Positions 19,347 to 31,124 of a stretch of DNA of 64,000 nt are shown piece after piece. Position 1 is the first letter of the stretch, and each line of letters starts with the position of its first letter. Source of the stretch: Alteromonadaceae bacterium M269 (GTDB lineage Bacteria; Pseudomonadota; Gammaproteobacteria; Enterobacterales; Alteromonadaceae); assembly GCA_004353515.1 (NCBI GenBank), contig SMNZ01000003.1, positions 1-64,000 on the forward strand, written 5' to 3'. The notes under the pieces were generated by a model that was not told where the DNA came from, made no database searches, and saw only the letters and a list, made by a program, of their open reading frames with translations. Both the position numbers and the translations under genes were made by a program.

Positions 19347-19401
19347 TCTGAATGGTATAGAATTAAAGCTATAGTTTTTCTAACTATTGTGAAAGGCATG
19401 A

Positions 19402-20565
<1,164 letters not shown>

Positions 20566-20587
20566 TAATAAGGCTCCTTCAACAACA

Positions 20588-21076
20588 ATGAATATTTCTA
20601 TGATTGCAGCTATGGCATCTAACCGTGTCATAGGGCGGGATAACCAAATGCCTTGGCATTTGCCTGCAGACCTTAAACATTTCAAACAAGTCACTTTAGG
20701 TAAGCCTATCGTTATGGGGCGCAAAACCTATGAGTCTATCGGTAAGGCACTACCTGGGCGGCTCAATATCGTTCTATCACGGGACCCAAGCTATCAGTTA
20801 AAGGACGCTACTGTCGTTGCCAATGTCGATGAAGCGGTTAGTGCTGCCGGAGATATAGATGAACTAATGATTATCGGTGGCGGCTACGTCTATCAGCAGT
20901 TCCTCGAAAGAGCTAATAAGCTGTATTTAACTTTTATCGCCCTAGACGTTGATGGTGATACTCAATTCCCTGATTATGAAGCATCGGGATCTTGGAAAGT
21001 GATAGAAGAAATCGAACACGAACAAGACGAAAAAAACGCATACAATTATCGTTTTGTGACTAAGGTTCGTGAATAA
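20588..21076 (+). CDS. folA: Dihydrofolate reductase
   Basis: A 162-residue chromosomal DHFR that reduces dihydrofolate with NADPH. ISMIAAMASNRVIG, NQMPWHLPADLKHF with the catalytic Asp28, VMGRKTYESIG and IIGGGYVYQQF are standard blocks. The length is close to the 159 residues of E. coli FolA. It lies just after obgE and is followed by a strong two-way terminator. Confidence 0.96.
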   Translation: MNISMIAAMASNRVIGRDNQMPWHLPADLKHFKQVTLGKPIVMGRKTYESIGKALPGRLNIVLSRDPSYQLKDATVVANVDEAVSAAGDIDELMIIGGGYVYQQFLERANKLYLTFIALDVDGDTQFPDYEASGSWKVIEEIEHEQDEKNAYNYRFVTKVRE

Positions 21077-21102
21077 AACGAATTCTAAAGAGACTGGATA
21101 GA

Positions 21103-21134
21103 AAAAAGCCTCATTGATATCAATGAGGCTTTTT
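21103..21134. terminator. Bidirectional terminator between folA and the chemoreceptor gene
   Basis: A perfect palindrome built on AAGCCTCATTGAT/ATCAATGAGGCTT, with A and T runs on the two sides, so it can terminate both the folA (plus) and the chemoreceptor (minus) transcripts. Confidence 0.93.
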
Positions 21135-21158
21135 AGTTATGGTATTAGATTTATCAGA

Positions 21159-23183
21159 TTAGACTCTAAACTGTTGTACTGAGCCTTGTAACTCTTCTGC
21201 CAGCTTAGCGACTTCATGGCTTGAATCGGAAGTTTGTTGTGCGCCAATACTGGTTTCTTCAGCGATAGCAACAATGCTTTCCAGTTTCTCACTGATATCA
21301 CGAGAAACAGTAGTCTGTTCACGCGCAGATATTTCTATCTGCTTACTTGCATCATGTGCTCTATGAACAGCTTCTGTGATGAGGTTAAGTGCAGAAGCCG
21401 CATTTTCAGCTTGTTGAACACAAACTTGTGTTTGCTCCTTGCCTTGATTCATAACATGTACCGCTTTCTCAGCACCCGCTTGCAAGACTTCAATCATAGC
21501 TTGAATTTCTTGTGTTGATTGCTGTGTACGACTCGCTAGTGTTCTAACCTCGTCTGCAACAACCGCGAATCCACGACCGTGCTCACCAGCCCTTGCAGCC
21601 TCAATAGCGGCATTTAGCGCTAGTAGGTTAGTTTGGTCTGCAACACCACGGATAACGTCTAAGATGCCGCCTATGCTTGCGCTGTCTTCATGTAATTTGT
21701 TGATGACATTCGCAGCTTCCTCAACATCTTTAGAAAGAACAATAATGGTATTTTTGTTCTCTTCAGAAATGTGTTTAACCTTTTCTGCTTCAGCATCTGC
21801 TTCGCGTATCTGGTTCATTGTATCTTCGGCAGTCGTTTGAACTACTTCAGATGTGCTGTTCATTTCTGTTGTAGCCGTTGCAACTTGCGCAACTTGAGAC
21901 TTCTGCTCTTGTATTGCGTTTGTAGTCTGTACGGTCACAGCTGATGTTTCTTCTGATGCTGCAGCTAACTGTGTAGAACGAGAGCTAATACCTGAAATCA
22001 GGTCCTTTAGGCTGTCTATTAGGTTATTACAGTTCTTGGCTAACGTACCGAATTCGTCTTCACTAGAATCATCTAGTCGGCGAGAAAGGTCACCAGATGA
22101 AACCACATTAAGCATTTCATTGACGTTACTCAAAGGTACGGTAATCGCTCTTAAACTTGTGTATGCAACACCAACTGCAACGATGGCTGAGATAAGGAAG
22201 ATAACAATAGTTTGTGTTCTACCAGAGCCAACAGAGCTATCAACATCTTCTTTGGCTGTCGCACTCTTTGATTCAGCAAGTTGTAATAATTTGTTGAGTT
22301 CAGCAACTGCACTCTCAATATTCGCTTCAGAAGCCGTTAATGCTTCAGTCGCTTGTATCTGCTGACCAATACGACTTCTTTGCGCATTCAATAAACCACT
22401 TGCAGAAGAAATAGAATCACTGATGGTCGATATCATGTCGCTGATATCATCAATAGAGCCACTCGTATCTCTACCATTTGCTGCTGTTTCCATATTTTGG
22501 AACAGTTCGTTAATGCGCGTTGCAACGATCTCAACTTCACTACCCAATGTATCAGCACGGGTCATTGATTCAGTTTTGATATAATCGCTACTCGCCGTCA
22601 CCAGTGAGCTCAGTCTGCTTTCAAGTTCACTACCGATTTCAGCGGCTTGTCTTAATGCGCTATTGGATGCAACCTCATCTAGCTCAGAAAAGTCTAGAAT
22701 CATAGTTGCAGCGTCATCGGCGTTATCCTCTAAATCACCGAGCTGATCACCAATACTGCTGCCTAATTCAAGTTCACTTTTTCGGTTAGTAAACATGGTA
22801 GTAACATTAGTATTGTACTCAGCGTAAATTGTCTCAACGTTGTTCACCGCTGCTTTAAGCTGAGCTTCTTCGTTTACAATGCCTTTTAGATTTCTAATTT
22901 GAGAACTGAAATCGGCTTTGCTGGTTTCGATGTTTTCTAAGAGGTTTGCCAAATCTGTCAAGGAGTCTTCATGATAAGCCTCTACCGTGAGTCGGCCCAT
23001 ATTCAAAAAAGCTACTTGTAGCTTATTACTACCGTTTAGAGTTGGTAGAGCAAGGTTATTAACTTCTTCTGTCGCTGATTTTACAGAGCCTAAGCTTGTA
23101 AAAGACGAAATACTGATAAATAACAACAAGAATACGATAGCACTAAAGCCACCAATAACCCGCAACGCAACTGTAATTTTCAT
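21159..23183 (-). CDS. Methyl-accepting chemotaxis protein
   Basis: A 674-residue chemoreceptor. TM1 is at about 8-30. A long periplasmic, mostly helical sensor region of about 290 residues, rich in Ser/Asn/Glu/Ala, has no recognisable Cache domain. TM2 is near 325-345, followed by a HAMP domain and the cytoplasmic signalling domain with the invariant hairpin tip [32 protein letters not shown]. There is no C-terminal NWETF-type CheR tether. GGAG precedes the start at good spacing. The ligand is unknown, and no che genes are nearby, so it is an orphan receptor. Confidence 0.93.
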   Translation of the reverse strand: MKITVALRVIGGFSAIVFLLLFISISSFTSLGSVKSATEEVNNLALPTLNGSNKLQVAFLNMGRLTVEAYHEDSLTDLANLLENIETSKADFSSQIRNLKGIVNEEAQLKAAVNNVETIYAEYNTNVTTMFTNRKSELELGSSIGDQLGDLEDNADDAATMILDFSELDEVASNSALRQAAEIGSELESRLSSLVTASSDYIKTESMTRADTLGSEVEIVATRINELFQNMETAANGRDTSGSIDDISDMISTISDSISSASGLLNAQRSRIGQQIQATEALTASEANIESAVAELNKLLQLAESKSATAKEDVDSSVGSGRTQTIVIFLISAIVAVGVAYTSLRAITVPLSNVNEMLNVVSSGDLSRRLDDSSEDEFGTLAKNCNNLIDSLKDLISGISSRSTQLAAASEETSAVTVQTTNAIQEQKSQVAQVATATTEMNSTSEVVQTTAEDTMNQIREADAEAEKVKHISEENKNTIIVLSKDVEEAANVINKLHEDSASIGGILDVIRGVADQTNLLALNAAIEAARAGEHGRGFAVVADEVRTLASRTQQSTQEIQAMIEVLQAGAEKAVHVMNQGKEQTQVCVQQAENAASALNLITEAVHRAHDASKQIEISAREQTTVSRDISEKLESIVAIAEETSIGAQQTSDSSHEVAKLAEELQGSVQQFRV

Positions 23184-23322
23184 TTTGACTCCATTGGTAA
23201 ATCAAATGACTTAATTTATTATTATTATTATCATGAGTTCGCCGACCACAATTAATACTTAGAATTCATAGTATTAATACTGCGACCTCTATTTTCATCG
23301 GCAAGTTAACGCAATATCTGAG

Positions 23323-24129
23323 TTAAATTTGCGTTGAAAATAGTTTTTGATATTCAAGGCTTAGCATAGAAAGTTTACCTCCCCACACATAACCCGTATC
23401 TAGTGCAACATATTGGCTGTCGTTTGTCACGCCCTCTAGTGCTGCCCAATGACCAAATATAACACGTTGCTTTTCCTTCAATCTAGGGTTAACTTTTTCA
23501 AACCAAGGGGTCAGGCCTGTTGGTGCTTGGTCTGGTGGAAGTTTCGTATCGAGTTCTAACGAATTATCTTGGGTGACATAACGCATTCGAGTACAAGCAT
23601 TAATGATGAAACGCAGCTTTTGCTCGCGTGTTTCTACTTCATTCCAGTGTGCAGGTTCATTACCGTACATAATCGAGAGTAGGTTATGCCACTGATCACT
23701 TTGCAGTGCTTTTTCAACCTTTCTGCTATTTTTTAAAAGCTTTTTCATGGACCAGTTGGGGTACAGTCCTGCATGCACCATGACAATGTCGTTATTTATA
23801 GGCGCAGCAAGAGGTTTGTTTCGCAACCAATCCACGAAATCATTTAAGCGGTCATGTTCGAGTAGTGGTGTAAACATATTAGCTGGCTTGTCTTTTTTTA
23901 TACCAGCAACAACCGCTAAAAAGTGGAGATCATGATTTCCAAGGACAACGCCACAGCTTTCCCCAAGTGACATTAATAGTTCAAGTGTTTCAACGGGCTC
24001 TGGGCCTCGTCCAATTAAATCACCGACAGCCCAAAGCTTATCTTCACCTACTTTAAAGTTAACGCCTTCCAATAAAGCTTTTAGTGGTGTGCAACAGCCT
24101 TGTAAATCACCAACAATGTAATTTGCCAT
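23323..24129 (-). CDS. apaH: Diadenosine tetraphosphatase (symmetrical)
   Basis: A 268-residue metallophosphatase that splits Ap4A into two ADP and also decaps NpnN-capped RNA. The motifs are VGDLQGC, AVGDLIGRGPEP and VLGNHDLHFLA, then MVHAGLYPNW and FGHWAALEG. It is the last gene of the lptD-surA-pdxA-rsmA-apaG-apaH cluster, 9 bp after apaG. Confidence 0.96.
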   Translation of the reverse strand: MANYIVGDLQGCCTPLKALLEGVNFKVGEDKLWAVGDLIGRGPEPVETLELLMSLGESCGVVLGNHDLHFLAVVAGIKKDKPANMFTPLLEHDRLNDFVDWLRNKPLAAPINNDIVMVHAGLYPNWSMKKLLKNSRKVEKALQSDQWHNLLSIMYGNEPAHWNEVETREQKLRFIINACTRMRYVTQDNSLELDTKLPPDQAPTGLTPWFEKVNPRLKEKQRVIFGHWAALEGVTNDSQYVALDTGYVWGGKLSMLSLEYQKLFSTQI

Positions 24130-24138
24130 AGATCTAAA

Positions 24139-24513
24139 CTAATGGATGGAACCAGGAACGAACAAGCTGAAAACCTCAATCGGGCTTTTGAAAATACTGC
24201 CATCAATATTTTTCATTTCGTAATAGCCCTCCATCGTTCCAACTGGAGTATCAATCATAGCTCCACTCACGTATCGATATTTTTGTCCGGGTTTTATATG
24301 AGGTTGCTCACCAACAACACCGTCGCCGTAGACTTCGCTTTTATGTCCGTTGGCATCTGTAATCAGCCAATAACGACTTAATAATTGAATACTCGACGAA
24401 CCATTGTTAGTAATAGAGACACAATATGCAAAAGCATATTTATCCTCTTTAGAAGAAGTGTTTTCAGGTAAGTATTCCGTTTCTACAGTAATGAGGACGG
24501 ATGGTTCTGACAT
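24139..24513 (-). CDS. apaG: ApaG protein
   Basis: A 124-residue protein of the ApaG/DUF525 beta-sandwich family. Typical blocks are AYCVSITNNGSSSIQLLSRYWLITDANG, GEQPHIKPGQKYRYVSGA and GTMEGYYEM. Its biochemical role is unsettled. It lies between rsmA and apaH, as is usual in gammaproteobacteria. Confidence 0.96.
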   Translation of the reverse strand: MSEPSVLITVETEYLPENTSSKEDKYAFAYCVSITNNGSSSIQLLSRYWLITDANGHKSEVYGDGVVGEQPHIKPGQKYRYVSGAMIDTPVGTMEGYYEMKNIDGSIFKSPIEVFSLFVPGSIH

Positions 24514-24544
24514 AACTTTCCCGCTTTTAGAATTTGTACAAGCT

Positions 24545-25336
24545 TTAGACTATGGTGTTTGCTAAGGCTGCGTAGTCACTCAAACTGAGGTTTTCTGCTC
24601 TAAGCTCTGGGTTAACGCCTGCTTGTTCCAGTTGAGCATCATTCAAAATGCTCTGCAGGCTGTTACGTATTGTTTTACGGCGTTGGTTGAAAGCCATTTT
24701 ACACACTTGCTGCAACTTATCGACATCATCAACTTTGATAGGTTTATCTGAATATGGAATTAAACGAACAATAGCTGAGTCTACTTTTGGTGCAGGCTTA
24801 AAAGCCGAAGGTGGAACCTCTAATACTGGGATCACCTGGCAATAATATTGTGCCATGACAGATAAGCGACCGTAATCCTTACTTCCTGGCGAAGCAGCTA
24901 GCCTATTCACGACTTCTCTCTGCAACATAAAGTGCATATCTTGGACATGCGTTGCGTAAGAAAACAAATGAAACATCAATGGTGTTGATATGTTGTAAGG
25001 CAGGTTACCAAAAATTCGTAAGGGCTTTTCTTGATCAACGAGCTGACTGAAATCGAACTTTAGCGCATCAGATTGCACAATGTTCAGTTTCGACGACAGG
25101 AAAGGGTGTGTTGACAAGCGTTCTACTAGATCGCGATCCAATTCCACAACAGTTAACTGATCGATCAATTCGCAAACAGGCTCTGTTAATGCACCTAAAC
25201 CGGGACCAATTTCCACCATATTTTGTCCATTTTCAGGACGGATAGCCGCAACGATTTGCTGAATAATGTACTCATCGTGCAAGAAGTTCTGGCCAAAACG
25301 TTTTCGTGCAGTGTGGCCTAAGTGTTTTCGCGACAT
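24545..25336 (-). CDS. rsmA: 16S rRNA dimethyladenosine transferase
   Basis: A 263-residue methyltransferase (KsgA) that dimethylates A1518 and A1519 of 16S rRNA late in 30S assembly. The N-terminal [11 protein letters not shown], the SAM motif [13 protein letters not shown], and the catalytic NLPYNISTP motif are present, with [13 protein letters not shown] near the C-terminus. Its start overlaps the end of pdxA by 19 bp, which suggests translational coupling. Confidence 0.97.
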   Translation of the reverse strand: MSRKHLGHTARKRFGQNFLHDEYIIQQIVAAIRPENGQNMVEIGPGLGALTEPVCELIDQLTVVELDRDLVERLSTHPFLSSKLNIVQSDALKFDFSQLVDQEKPLRIFGNLPYNISTPLMFHLFSYATHVQDMHFMLQREVVNRLAASPGSKDYGRLSVMAQYYCQVIPVLEVPPSAFKPAPKVDSAIVRLIPYSDKPIKVDDVDKLQQVCKMAFNQRRKTIRNSLQSILNDAQLEQAGVNPELRAENLSLSDYAALANTIV

Positions 25337-26316
25337 GGTTTCTTTTCCGCAAGTCTAATGGCTTCTTTTAAGGCGTAGACAAAACTGCCTTCATCAGTTT
25401 CTTGAGTGCCTGCTAAATCCACGGCTGTGCCATGGTCGACTGAAGTTCTGATAAACGGAAGTCCTAAAGTGATATTCACAGATGCACCAAAGCCTTTGTA
25501 TTTCAGAACCGGGAGTCCTTGATCGTGATACATCGCTAGAACAGCATCTGCTTGTTCTAAGTATTTGGGTTGGAAAATCGTATCAGCAGGAAGTGGGCCA
25601 ATCAGATCAATCCCTTCAGCTCTCAAACTCTCTAGCGTTGGGATAATTGTCTGTATTTCTTCCTTCCCTATGTGACCATTCTCACCAGCGTGTGGGTTTA
25701 ACCCGCAGACAAAAATCTTAGGCTGCTTGATACCAAACTTTAGCATCAGTTCGGTATGCACTATATGTATAACCTTGTGCAAACGCTCTGCAGTTATAGC
25801 TTTAGCAACATAGGCAAGAGGAATATGTGTAGTTGCCAATACCACTCTTAATCCTTCGGTGGCAAGCATCATAACAACATCTGGCGTATTAGCTTGCTGT
25901 GCAAAATACTCCGTATGGCCACTAAAAGAGATACCCGATTGATTAATCGTTCCTTTATGTACTGGGCCTGTAACTACGGCATCAAACTGACCTTCCATAT
26001 TAGCCTGGCTTGCTAGCCTAAGTGTTTCGACAACATACTGGCCATTTTGGCTACTGAGTTGTCCCATAACAACGGGAACTGATGTCGGTACATGCACAAT
26101 ATAGAGGTGTGCAGCGGGCAAAAGCTCGGTTTGGTCTTCGAAGTCCACTAAAGTTAGGGGCAAACCGATAGTTTCGGCCCGCTCTAACAATAGACTTTTG
26201 TCGGCGAAGATAACTAATTGTGCAGGCCAAGCCTGCTGAGCCACCTTGATAACTAAGTCAGGACCAATGCCTGCAGGTTCGCCTGGAGTAATTGCAATTT
26301 TTATTGGTGATGACAC
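25318..26316 (-). CDS. pdxA: 4-hydroxythreonine-4-phosphate dehydrogenase
   Basis: A 332-residue NAD-dependent enzyme of pyridoxal phosphate synthesis. It has [13 protein letters not shown] at the N-terminus, the metal-binding [25 protein letters not shown] and RTSVDHGTA. The start is a GTG directly after the surA TAA stop, in the same frame, with no base between. It also overlaps rsmA at its 3' end. The position within the cluster is as in E. coli. Confidence 0.96.
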   Translation of the reverse strand: MSSPIKIAITPGEPAGIGPDLVIKVAQQAWPAQLVIFADKSLLLERAETIGLPLTLVDFEDQTELLPAAHLYIVHVPTSVPVVMGQLSSQNGQYVVETLRLASQANMEGQFDAVVTGPVHKGTINQSGISFSGHTEYFAQQANTPDVVMMLATEGLRVVLATTHIPLAYVAKAITAERLHKVIHIVHTELMLKFGIKQPKIFVCGLNPHAGENGHIGKEEIQTIIPTLESLRAEGIDLIGPLPADTIFQPKYLEQADAVLAMYHDQGLPVLKYKGFGASVNITLGLPFIRTSVDHGTAVDLAGTQETDEGSFVYALKEAIRLAEKKPCRENT

Positions 26317-27609
26317 TTAAATGGCGCTTTCTTCTATAAGTTCAACAAAGGCTGTATCTCTTATTTCTCTTAGCCAGTTATCAGTTTCTTCTGCAAACTT
26401 ACGTTGGAATAACAGTTGATAAGCTTTCTCTTGCTTAACTTGCTCGGTCACATCACCCATACGTCTATCAATTAATTGCACGAGGTGCCAGCCGTGTTGT
26501 GATCTAAAAGGTTGGCTATATTCGTCTGCTTCTAATGCGGCAAGTGCATCCTTAAATGCAGGAACATAAATATTAGGATCAGCATAGCCTAATTCACCGC
26601 CTTTCAATGCTGAACCTGGATCTGCAGAGTGTTCGCGAGCTAGTTCAGCAAAGTCAGCTTCACCGTTAATAAGTTTTTCTCTGAAGTCGACAAGCATTTT
26701 TTGCGCTTTTTCATTACTTAAGATTACTGAAGGTTGAATAAGAATATGACGCGAATTGACTTCCTCGACTTCAACAGTTTCTTGACCACGTATGTCAGTG
26801 ACTTTAAGGATATGGAATCCTGCACCACTGCGAATTGGGCCTACCAGATCGTCTTTACCCAAATTTTGAACGGCGTCGGCGAAAAGTGTTGGCATGGAGT
26901 TAATGTTCATCCAACCCATGTCCCCGCCTTCTAGCGCTTCACTGCCGCCTGAAGAGGCAATTGCAATTTTGGCAAAATCGGAACCACTGTTAAGTAACTC
27001 CAAAACTTTATCCGCTGTCTCTCTAGCAGCATCAACATCTTCAGGTGTCGCGTCTGGAACCACTTCAATTAGAATATGGCCTAATCTGAATTCTGTTTGT
27101 TCCTCACCTTGAGCCTCAATAAGTTTAACGAGGTTTTCGATTTCTTGAGGTGTGATGATAACTCGACGTCTTACACTCGCTCTCCTAACTTCACCGGTGA
27201 TCAGCTCTTTACGAACTGTTTCGCGATAGCTGTCGTAGCTAACGCCCGAGGCATTCAACTCACCTCTTAGTTGGAGCAAGGTTAAGCCTTGTTGGCGAGC
27301 AATATTTTCAATGGTTTGTTCTAATTGCGGGTCACTGATTTGGATACCAATACGTTCAGCGGCTTGCATCTGAAGGTTTTCAGTGATGAGACGCTCAGTT
27401 GCTTGAACACGCAGCGCACGATCAGAAGGCAACGCCTGTCCAGTCTGTTGCGCGTTTGCTTTTACGTTTCTTAGTAGTGTCTGGATTTCACTTTCTAGTA
27501 CCACGCCTTCATTGACTATAACGGCGACTTTATCTAAAACTTGCTGTTGAGCGATGCTGTAACTGGCTGTGAAAAGGCATCCTAATACTAATAATGCTTT
27601 TAATTTCAT
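26317..27609 (-). CDS. surA: Periplasmic chaperone and prolyl isomerase SurA
   Basis: A 430-residue chaperone for outer-membrane protein folding, including LptD encoded next to it. A signal peptide ends at SIAQQ. The N-terminal SurA domain begins LDKVAVIVNEGVVLESEI and two parvulin PpiC domains follow (about 170-270 and 280-385; for example EFRLGHILIEV and VNSRHILIQPS). The length is near the 428 residues of E. coli SurA. It lies 13 bp downstream of lptD. Confidence 0.97.
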   Translation of the reverse strand: MKLKALLVLGCLFTASYSIAQQQVLDKVAVIVNEGVVLESEIQTLLRNVKANAQQTGQALPSDRALRVQATERLITENLQMQAAERIGIQISDPQLEQTIENIARQQGLTLLQLRGELNASGVSYDSYRETVRKELITGEVRRASVRRRVIITPQEIENLVKLIEAQGEEQTEFRLGHILIEVVPDATPEDVDAARETADKVLELLNSGSDFAKIAIASSGGSEALEGGDMGWMNINSMPTLFADAVQNLGKDDLVGPIRSGAGFHILKVTDIRGQETVEVEEVNSRHILIQPSVILSNEKAQKMLVDFREKLINGEADFAELAREHSADPGSALKGGELGYADPNIYVPAFKDALAALEADEYSQPFRSQHGWHLVQLIDRRMGDVTEQVKQEKAYQLLFQRKFAEETDNWLREIRDTAFVELIEESAI

Positions 27610-27622
27610 AATCTTCTATCTA

Positions 27623-29845
27623 CTAGTTACTCAAAAAATAAGGTTGTCTGTATCCAAATAACCCATCACGTAATAGGTTTTTGCTTACACGATTTTTGTC
27701 GGCTTCACCAAATAGGAACCTGAAGCCAAAGTTAATCCCTGAGTCAAAATCATTAATGTTTTGCTGACCAAAGAAATCGAATCTATTAATTAAATGCCGT
27801 TGCGCAGTAATCTGAATGGCCCAGCAACATGATTCGTATTGTACGCCAAAATAGCTCTCAATAGTTCTATTAAGTTCCAAGTCGGTATACCAACGGCCAA
27901 TCGCCAACCACTTTTTGTTAAGTGGCCAGCTAGCTGTGAATCCTAATTGATCAATCTGTTCGTTCGATAAGTTCCTGATATATCGATGACTGAACTGTAA
28001 GATCTTGTTTTCCCCAGCTTGATAGTCGAGAGACAAAGTACTCCTTTCTACTTTTTCAGTGGTAGTCGAGACTTGAACCTCGGTATGAACATACCAACGA
28101 CTATCAATACGCCAATCCAACTCAGCTGCTAACGCAGAACGATTTCTCTCATTTGTCGCTTCTAACACACGGTTATCATTGACAAAGAATATCTGACCTA
28201 AGCTCAGTTGAAATTGTTCCCTATTATTTTCGTCCAGTATCCGAGTAGTTACACCTAAGGTAAATTGATTGGTGTCGGCGATACGATCAATACCAGTAAA
28301 TTCCTGGCCTCGGAATAAACCTTCGAAGTCATTAATTAGGCGTGTGGTATCAAAAATACCGATACGTGATTGATCTTCAAAGCTTGTATACAGATATTGG
28401 ATTTTAGGCTCTAACGTTTGTGTCGCTTTTTTGCCACGCCACTTAGACTGTCGCTCAAAGTTGAGTGCACCATATAGCCTTGCTTGTCCCAAGGTTCTGC
28501 TAACGTTTTCTTCTAAATCAAACCCTTCAAGCTGTTCTTGGTTATAGAAGGTTTGCAGTAAGGTCGTCTCCGCCAGCAGCTCGACCGATTCACTTCTATA
28601 CGGAAGTTGTATTTTAGGTGCTATATGCAGTCGACTTGCCGTAGGTAGCGTGCTGTCTGTGCTATCAAAGTAATTGAACTCTGAGTAAAGGCTAAAATTA
28701 AATGGGCCTAAATTAGGTACTCTGTAATCGAGCGTGAGCTCAGGTAATGCTCTGTAACCGTTAGGGCTGTCTCCAATAACTTCAAAATCACGGAATGCTG
28801 CATGAAAATCTAAATTCTCAGAGAAGTAATCAACAGCGAGTGTTCTAAATAGGTGTGTGTCAGCGCGGTTAAAGAAATCAGAACCCAAATCAATGAGGTA
28901 ATTATCGTCACTCAACCCGTTGATATCAGCATTTACAACCCAATTTTCATTGATGTTGCTACGGTGATTAAAACGATAGAAGTAACGATCTTCATTAGTG
29001 ACAGTGTCTTTGTCTCCGTCGAGATACTCAAAGTTTATCTGGCCACCACCACTTGGCTTTAAGTATCTAAATTCTGTTTTTAATTGGAGTCCACGCTCAG
29101 TCAGTATGCGTGGAGAAAATGTTGCATCGTAGTTGGGAGCGATATTCCAATAAATAGGTTGCTCATAACTAAAGCCAGCAACTTCAGACGTCGTTATCTT
29201 ATCGAAAGGTGACAACAGTCCGCTTTCACGTTCGTCAGTCAACGGAAACTGAAAATAGGGTAAATAGAAAACAGGAATATCCGCGACGTAAAATTTAGCG
29301 TTCCTGACAATCCCCCAGTTTTCGTCTTTTTCTAGCTCGATTTTACTGGCTTCTATTTGCCAATCGGCTTGATCTACCGGGCAAGTTGTAAAAGAGACGT
29401 TTTCTAAGGTTAAGCCTTCTTCTTCTATGAGCTTAATCTGGCCCGCATCGCCTCTGCCATTGAAAGCAACAAAATCATACTGATTTTCAGACATGACAAG
29501 CTCGCCAGAAGCGATATTTAGGTTAACGGCATTACTACCAACGATGATTTGTTGGTCTTGATATTTTACCTTGCCATCAGCAGTGAGCTTTTGATTGATG
29601 TTATCAAATGTCGCTTTGTCTGCTTGGATGAAAGATTTTTCACTGACTATCTCTACGTTACCGCGATATTGAGCGATCTGCTTCTGGTCGACTTCAGCAT
29701 AATCTGCACCTACGCGAATAGCCTGCTCGTTAGGAAGCACTGGCCAGTCTTCATTGGTTGTCGCAGGGATATAACATTGATTTGCTTGTGCTTTGAACAG
29801 AGCTAAAGCTGTAACCGTCAGTGTTAAGTACGAATATGAACGCAT
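27623..29845 (-). CDS. lptD: LPS-assembly protein LptD
   Basis: A 740-residue outer-membrane beta-barrel that inserts lipopolysaccharide into the outer leaflet together with LptE. A signal peptide ends near KAQA. An OstA/LptA-like jellyroll follows (about 45-160), then the LptD barrel. The disulfide cysteines are in place: ANQCYIP at the mature N-terminus, FTTCPVD in the middle, and the adjacent pair ESCCWA near the C-terminus. It is the first gene of its cluster, divergent from amgK-murU, as in pseudomonads. Confidence 0.96.
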   Translation of the reverse strand: MRSYSYLTLTVTALALFKAQANQCYIPATTNEDWPVLPNEQAIRVGADYAEVDQKQIAQYRGNVEIVSEKSFIQADKATFDNINQKLTADGKVKYQDQQIIVGSNAVNLNIASGELVMSENQYDFVAFNGRGDAGQIKLIEEEGLTLENVSFTTCPVDQADWQIEASKIELEKDENWGIVRNAKFYVADIPVFYLPYFQFPLTDERESGLLSPFDKITTSEVAGFSYEQPIYWNIAPNYDATFSPRILTERGLQLKTEFRYLKPSGGGQINFEYLDGDKDTVTNEDRYFYRFNHRSNINENWVVNADINGLSDDNYLIDLGSDFFNRADTHLFRTLAVDYFSENLDFHAAFRDFEVIGDSPNGYRALPELTLDYRVPNLGPFNFSLYSEFNYFDSTDSTLPTASRLHIAPKIQLPYRSESVELLAETTLLQTFYNQEQLEGFDLEENVSRTLGQARLYGALNFERQSKWRGKKATQTLEPKIQYLYTSFEDQSRIGIFDTTRLINDFEGLFRGQEFTGIDRIADTNQFTLGVTTRILDENNREQFQLSLGQIFFVNDNRVLEATNERNRSALAAELDWRIDSRWYVHTEVQVSTTTEKVERSTLSLDYQAGENKILQFSHRYIRNLSNEQIDQLGFTASWPLNKKWLAIGRWYTDLELNRTIESYFGVQYESCCWAIQITAQRHLINRFDFFGQQNINDFDSGINFGFRFLFGEADKNRVSKNLLRDGLFGYRQPYFLSN

Positions 29846-30140
29846 GTAACTCGTATAAATAATAAACAGAAAGAAAGAGTGACTAAGAGCCTGTTAAATC
29901 TTACTTAGGATAAAATTTATACAGTAAAGGGTGGCTGGCTCTAGGGTCTCTGCACCAAATTAGTACTATAGTATCAAAAAAACGACAAAGTGCGCGTAAG
30001 ATATTGAATATTCTTTATCTTGTTTGAGTATTCCTCCAATTAAATTGTAACACTTATAGTGATTCCACTCTGTGTACTTCTGATTTACCTTTGCTTTCGT
30101 TATAGTGCAACGCTATTTTTGAACTGTACAACGGTGTATT

Positions 30141-31124
30141 TTGACAAGTCGTATTACCCAGCTTATTGACTGGCTAAATGAAGCCACGCCTTATAAAGTA
30201 GAACAACTAGATCTTGTATCTGGAGACGCTAGCTTTCGTCGTTACTATCGTTTTCAGAAATCAGAACAACCGTATATCGCAGTTGATGCACCTCCGGAAA
30301 CAGAAAATAACGAGGCGTTTTTGAGAAATGCCGAGCTTTACCAAAAAGCAAACGTAAGAGTTCCTAGTATCTTGCATTTTGATTCGGCGCTGGGTTTTAT
30401 GTGCTTGGAAGATTTTGGGGACTTACTGTTATCGCAAGTGTTAACTGATGACAACTATCAAAGCTATTATAGTCACGCATTGGATTGTCTACTCGGAATC
30501 CAATCTATAAGCGAAACCAAAGACCACTCTTTACCTCCTTATGATGATGCCTTGTTACGGAGAGATTTTTCTCTCTTTACTGATTGGTTAATAGGTACTC
30601 ACTTACGTATGGAAGTGTCTGAATCAGAAGTCGAAATGTTAGAAAAAGTGTTTCATTTATTGTCGAGTAACTTTGACGAACAACCTCAGGTAGCTGTTCA
30701 CCGAGACTTCCATTCTCGCAATATTATGCTTTTAGAAGACGACGAATTAGGCATTATTGATTTTCAAGATACGGCAGTAGGCCCTTTGACATACGATACC
30801 GTATCGCTACTGAGAGATTGTTATGTTCGTTGGCCGGATGATGGTGTTATCTCTGTGCTTAAATCTCATCATCAACAGTATTTCGACCAGTTCTCTTGGG
30901 AGCTCTTCAAACGTTGGTTTGATCTGACGGGTATCCAAAGACACATCAAAGCCATTGGTATCTTTGCTCGGCTGCATCATAGGGATGGTAAATCAATTTA
31001 TTTGCAGGATATTCCGCGCACCCTTTCCTACATAGTGGACATAGGGAAGCAGTATCATGAGTTAACAGACTTTATTCGCTTTCTTGAAAACCGAGTCATT
31101 GTTGAATTGAGAAAACTCCAGTGA
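30141..31124 (+). CDS. amgK: Anomeric sugar kinase AmgK (N-acetylmuramate/N-acetylglucosamine kinase)
   Basis: A 327-residue aminoglycoside phosphotransferase-fold kinase. SGDASFRRYYRF is the N-lobe, and VAVHRDFHSRNIML with LGIIDFQDTAVGP gives the catalytic and metal-binding Asp motifs. In Pseudomonas, AmgK phosphorylates recycled MurNAc at C1 and is encoded with murU beside lptD. The same order here supports the call. The start is a TTG with a weak ribosome site. The stop overlaps the murU start (GTGA), so the two are coupled. Confidence 0.9.
   Translation: MTSRITQLIDWLNEATPYKVEQLDLVSGDASFRRYYRFQKSEQPYIAVDAPPETENNEAFLRNAELYQKANVRVPSILHFDSALGFMCLEDFGDLLLSQVLTDDNYQSYYSHALDCLLGIQSISETKDHSLPPYDDALLRRDFSLFTDWLIGTHLRMEVSESEVEMLEKVFHLLSSNFDEQPQVAVHRDFHSRNIMLLEDDELGIIDFQDTAVGPLTYDTVSLLRDCYVRWPDDGVISVLKSHHQQYFDQFSWELFKRWFDLTGIQRHIKAIGIFARLHHRDGKSIYLQDIPRTLSYIVDIGKQYHELTDFIRFLENRVIVELRKLQ

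Noticed and set aside
23213-23232. ATT trinucleotide repeat before the chemoreceptor gene
   Set aside because: Only about four clean units; too short to claim slipped-strand phase variation.
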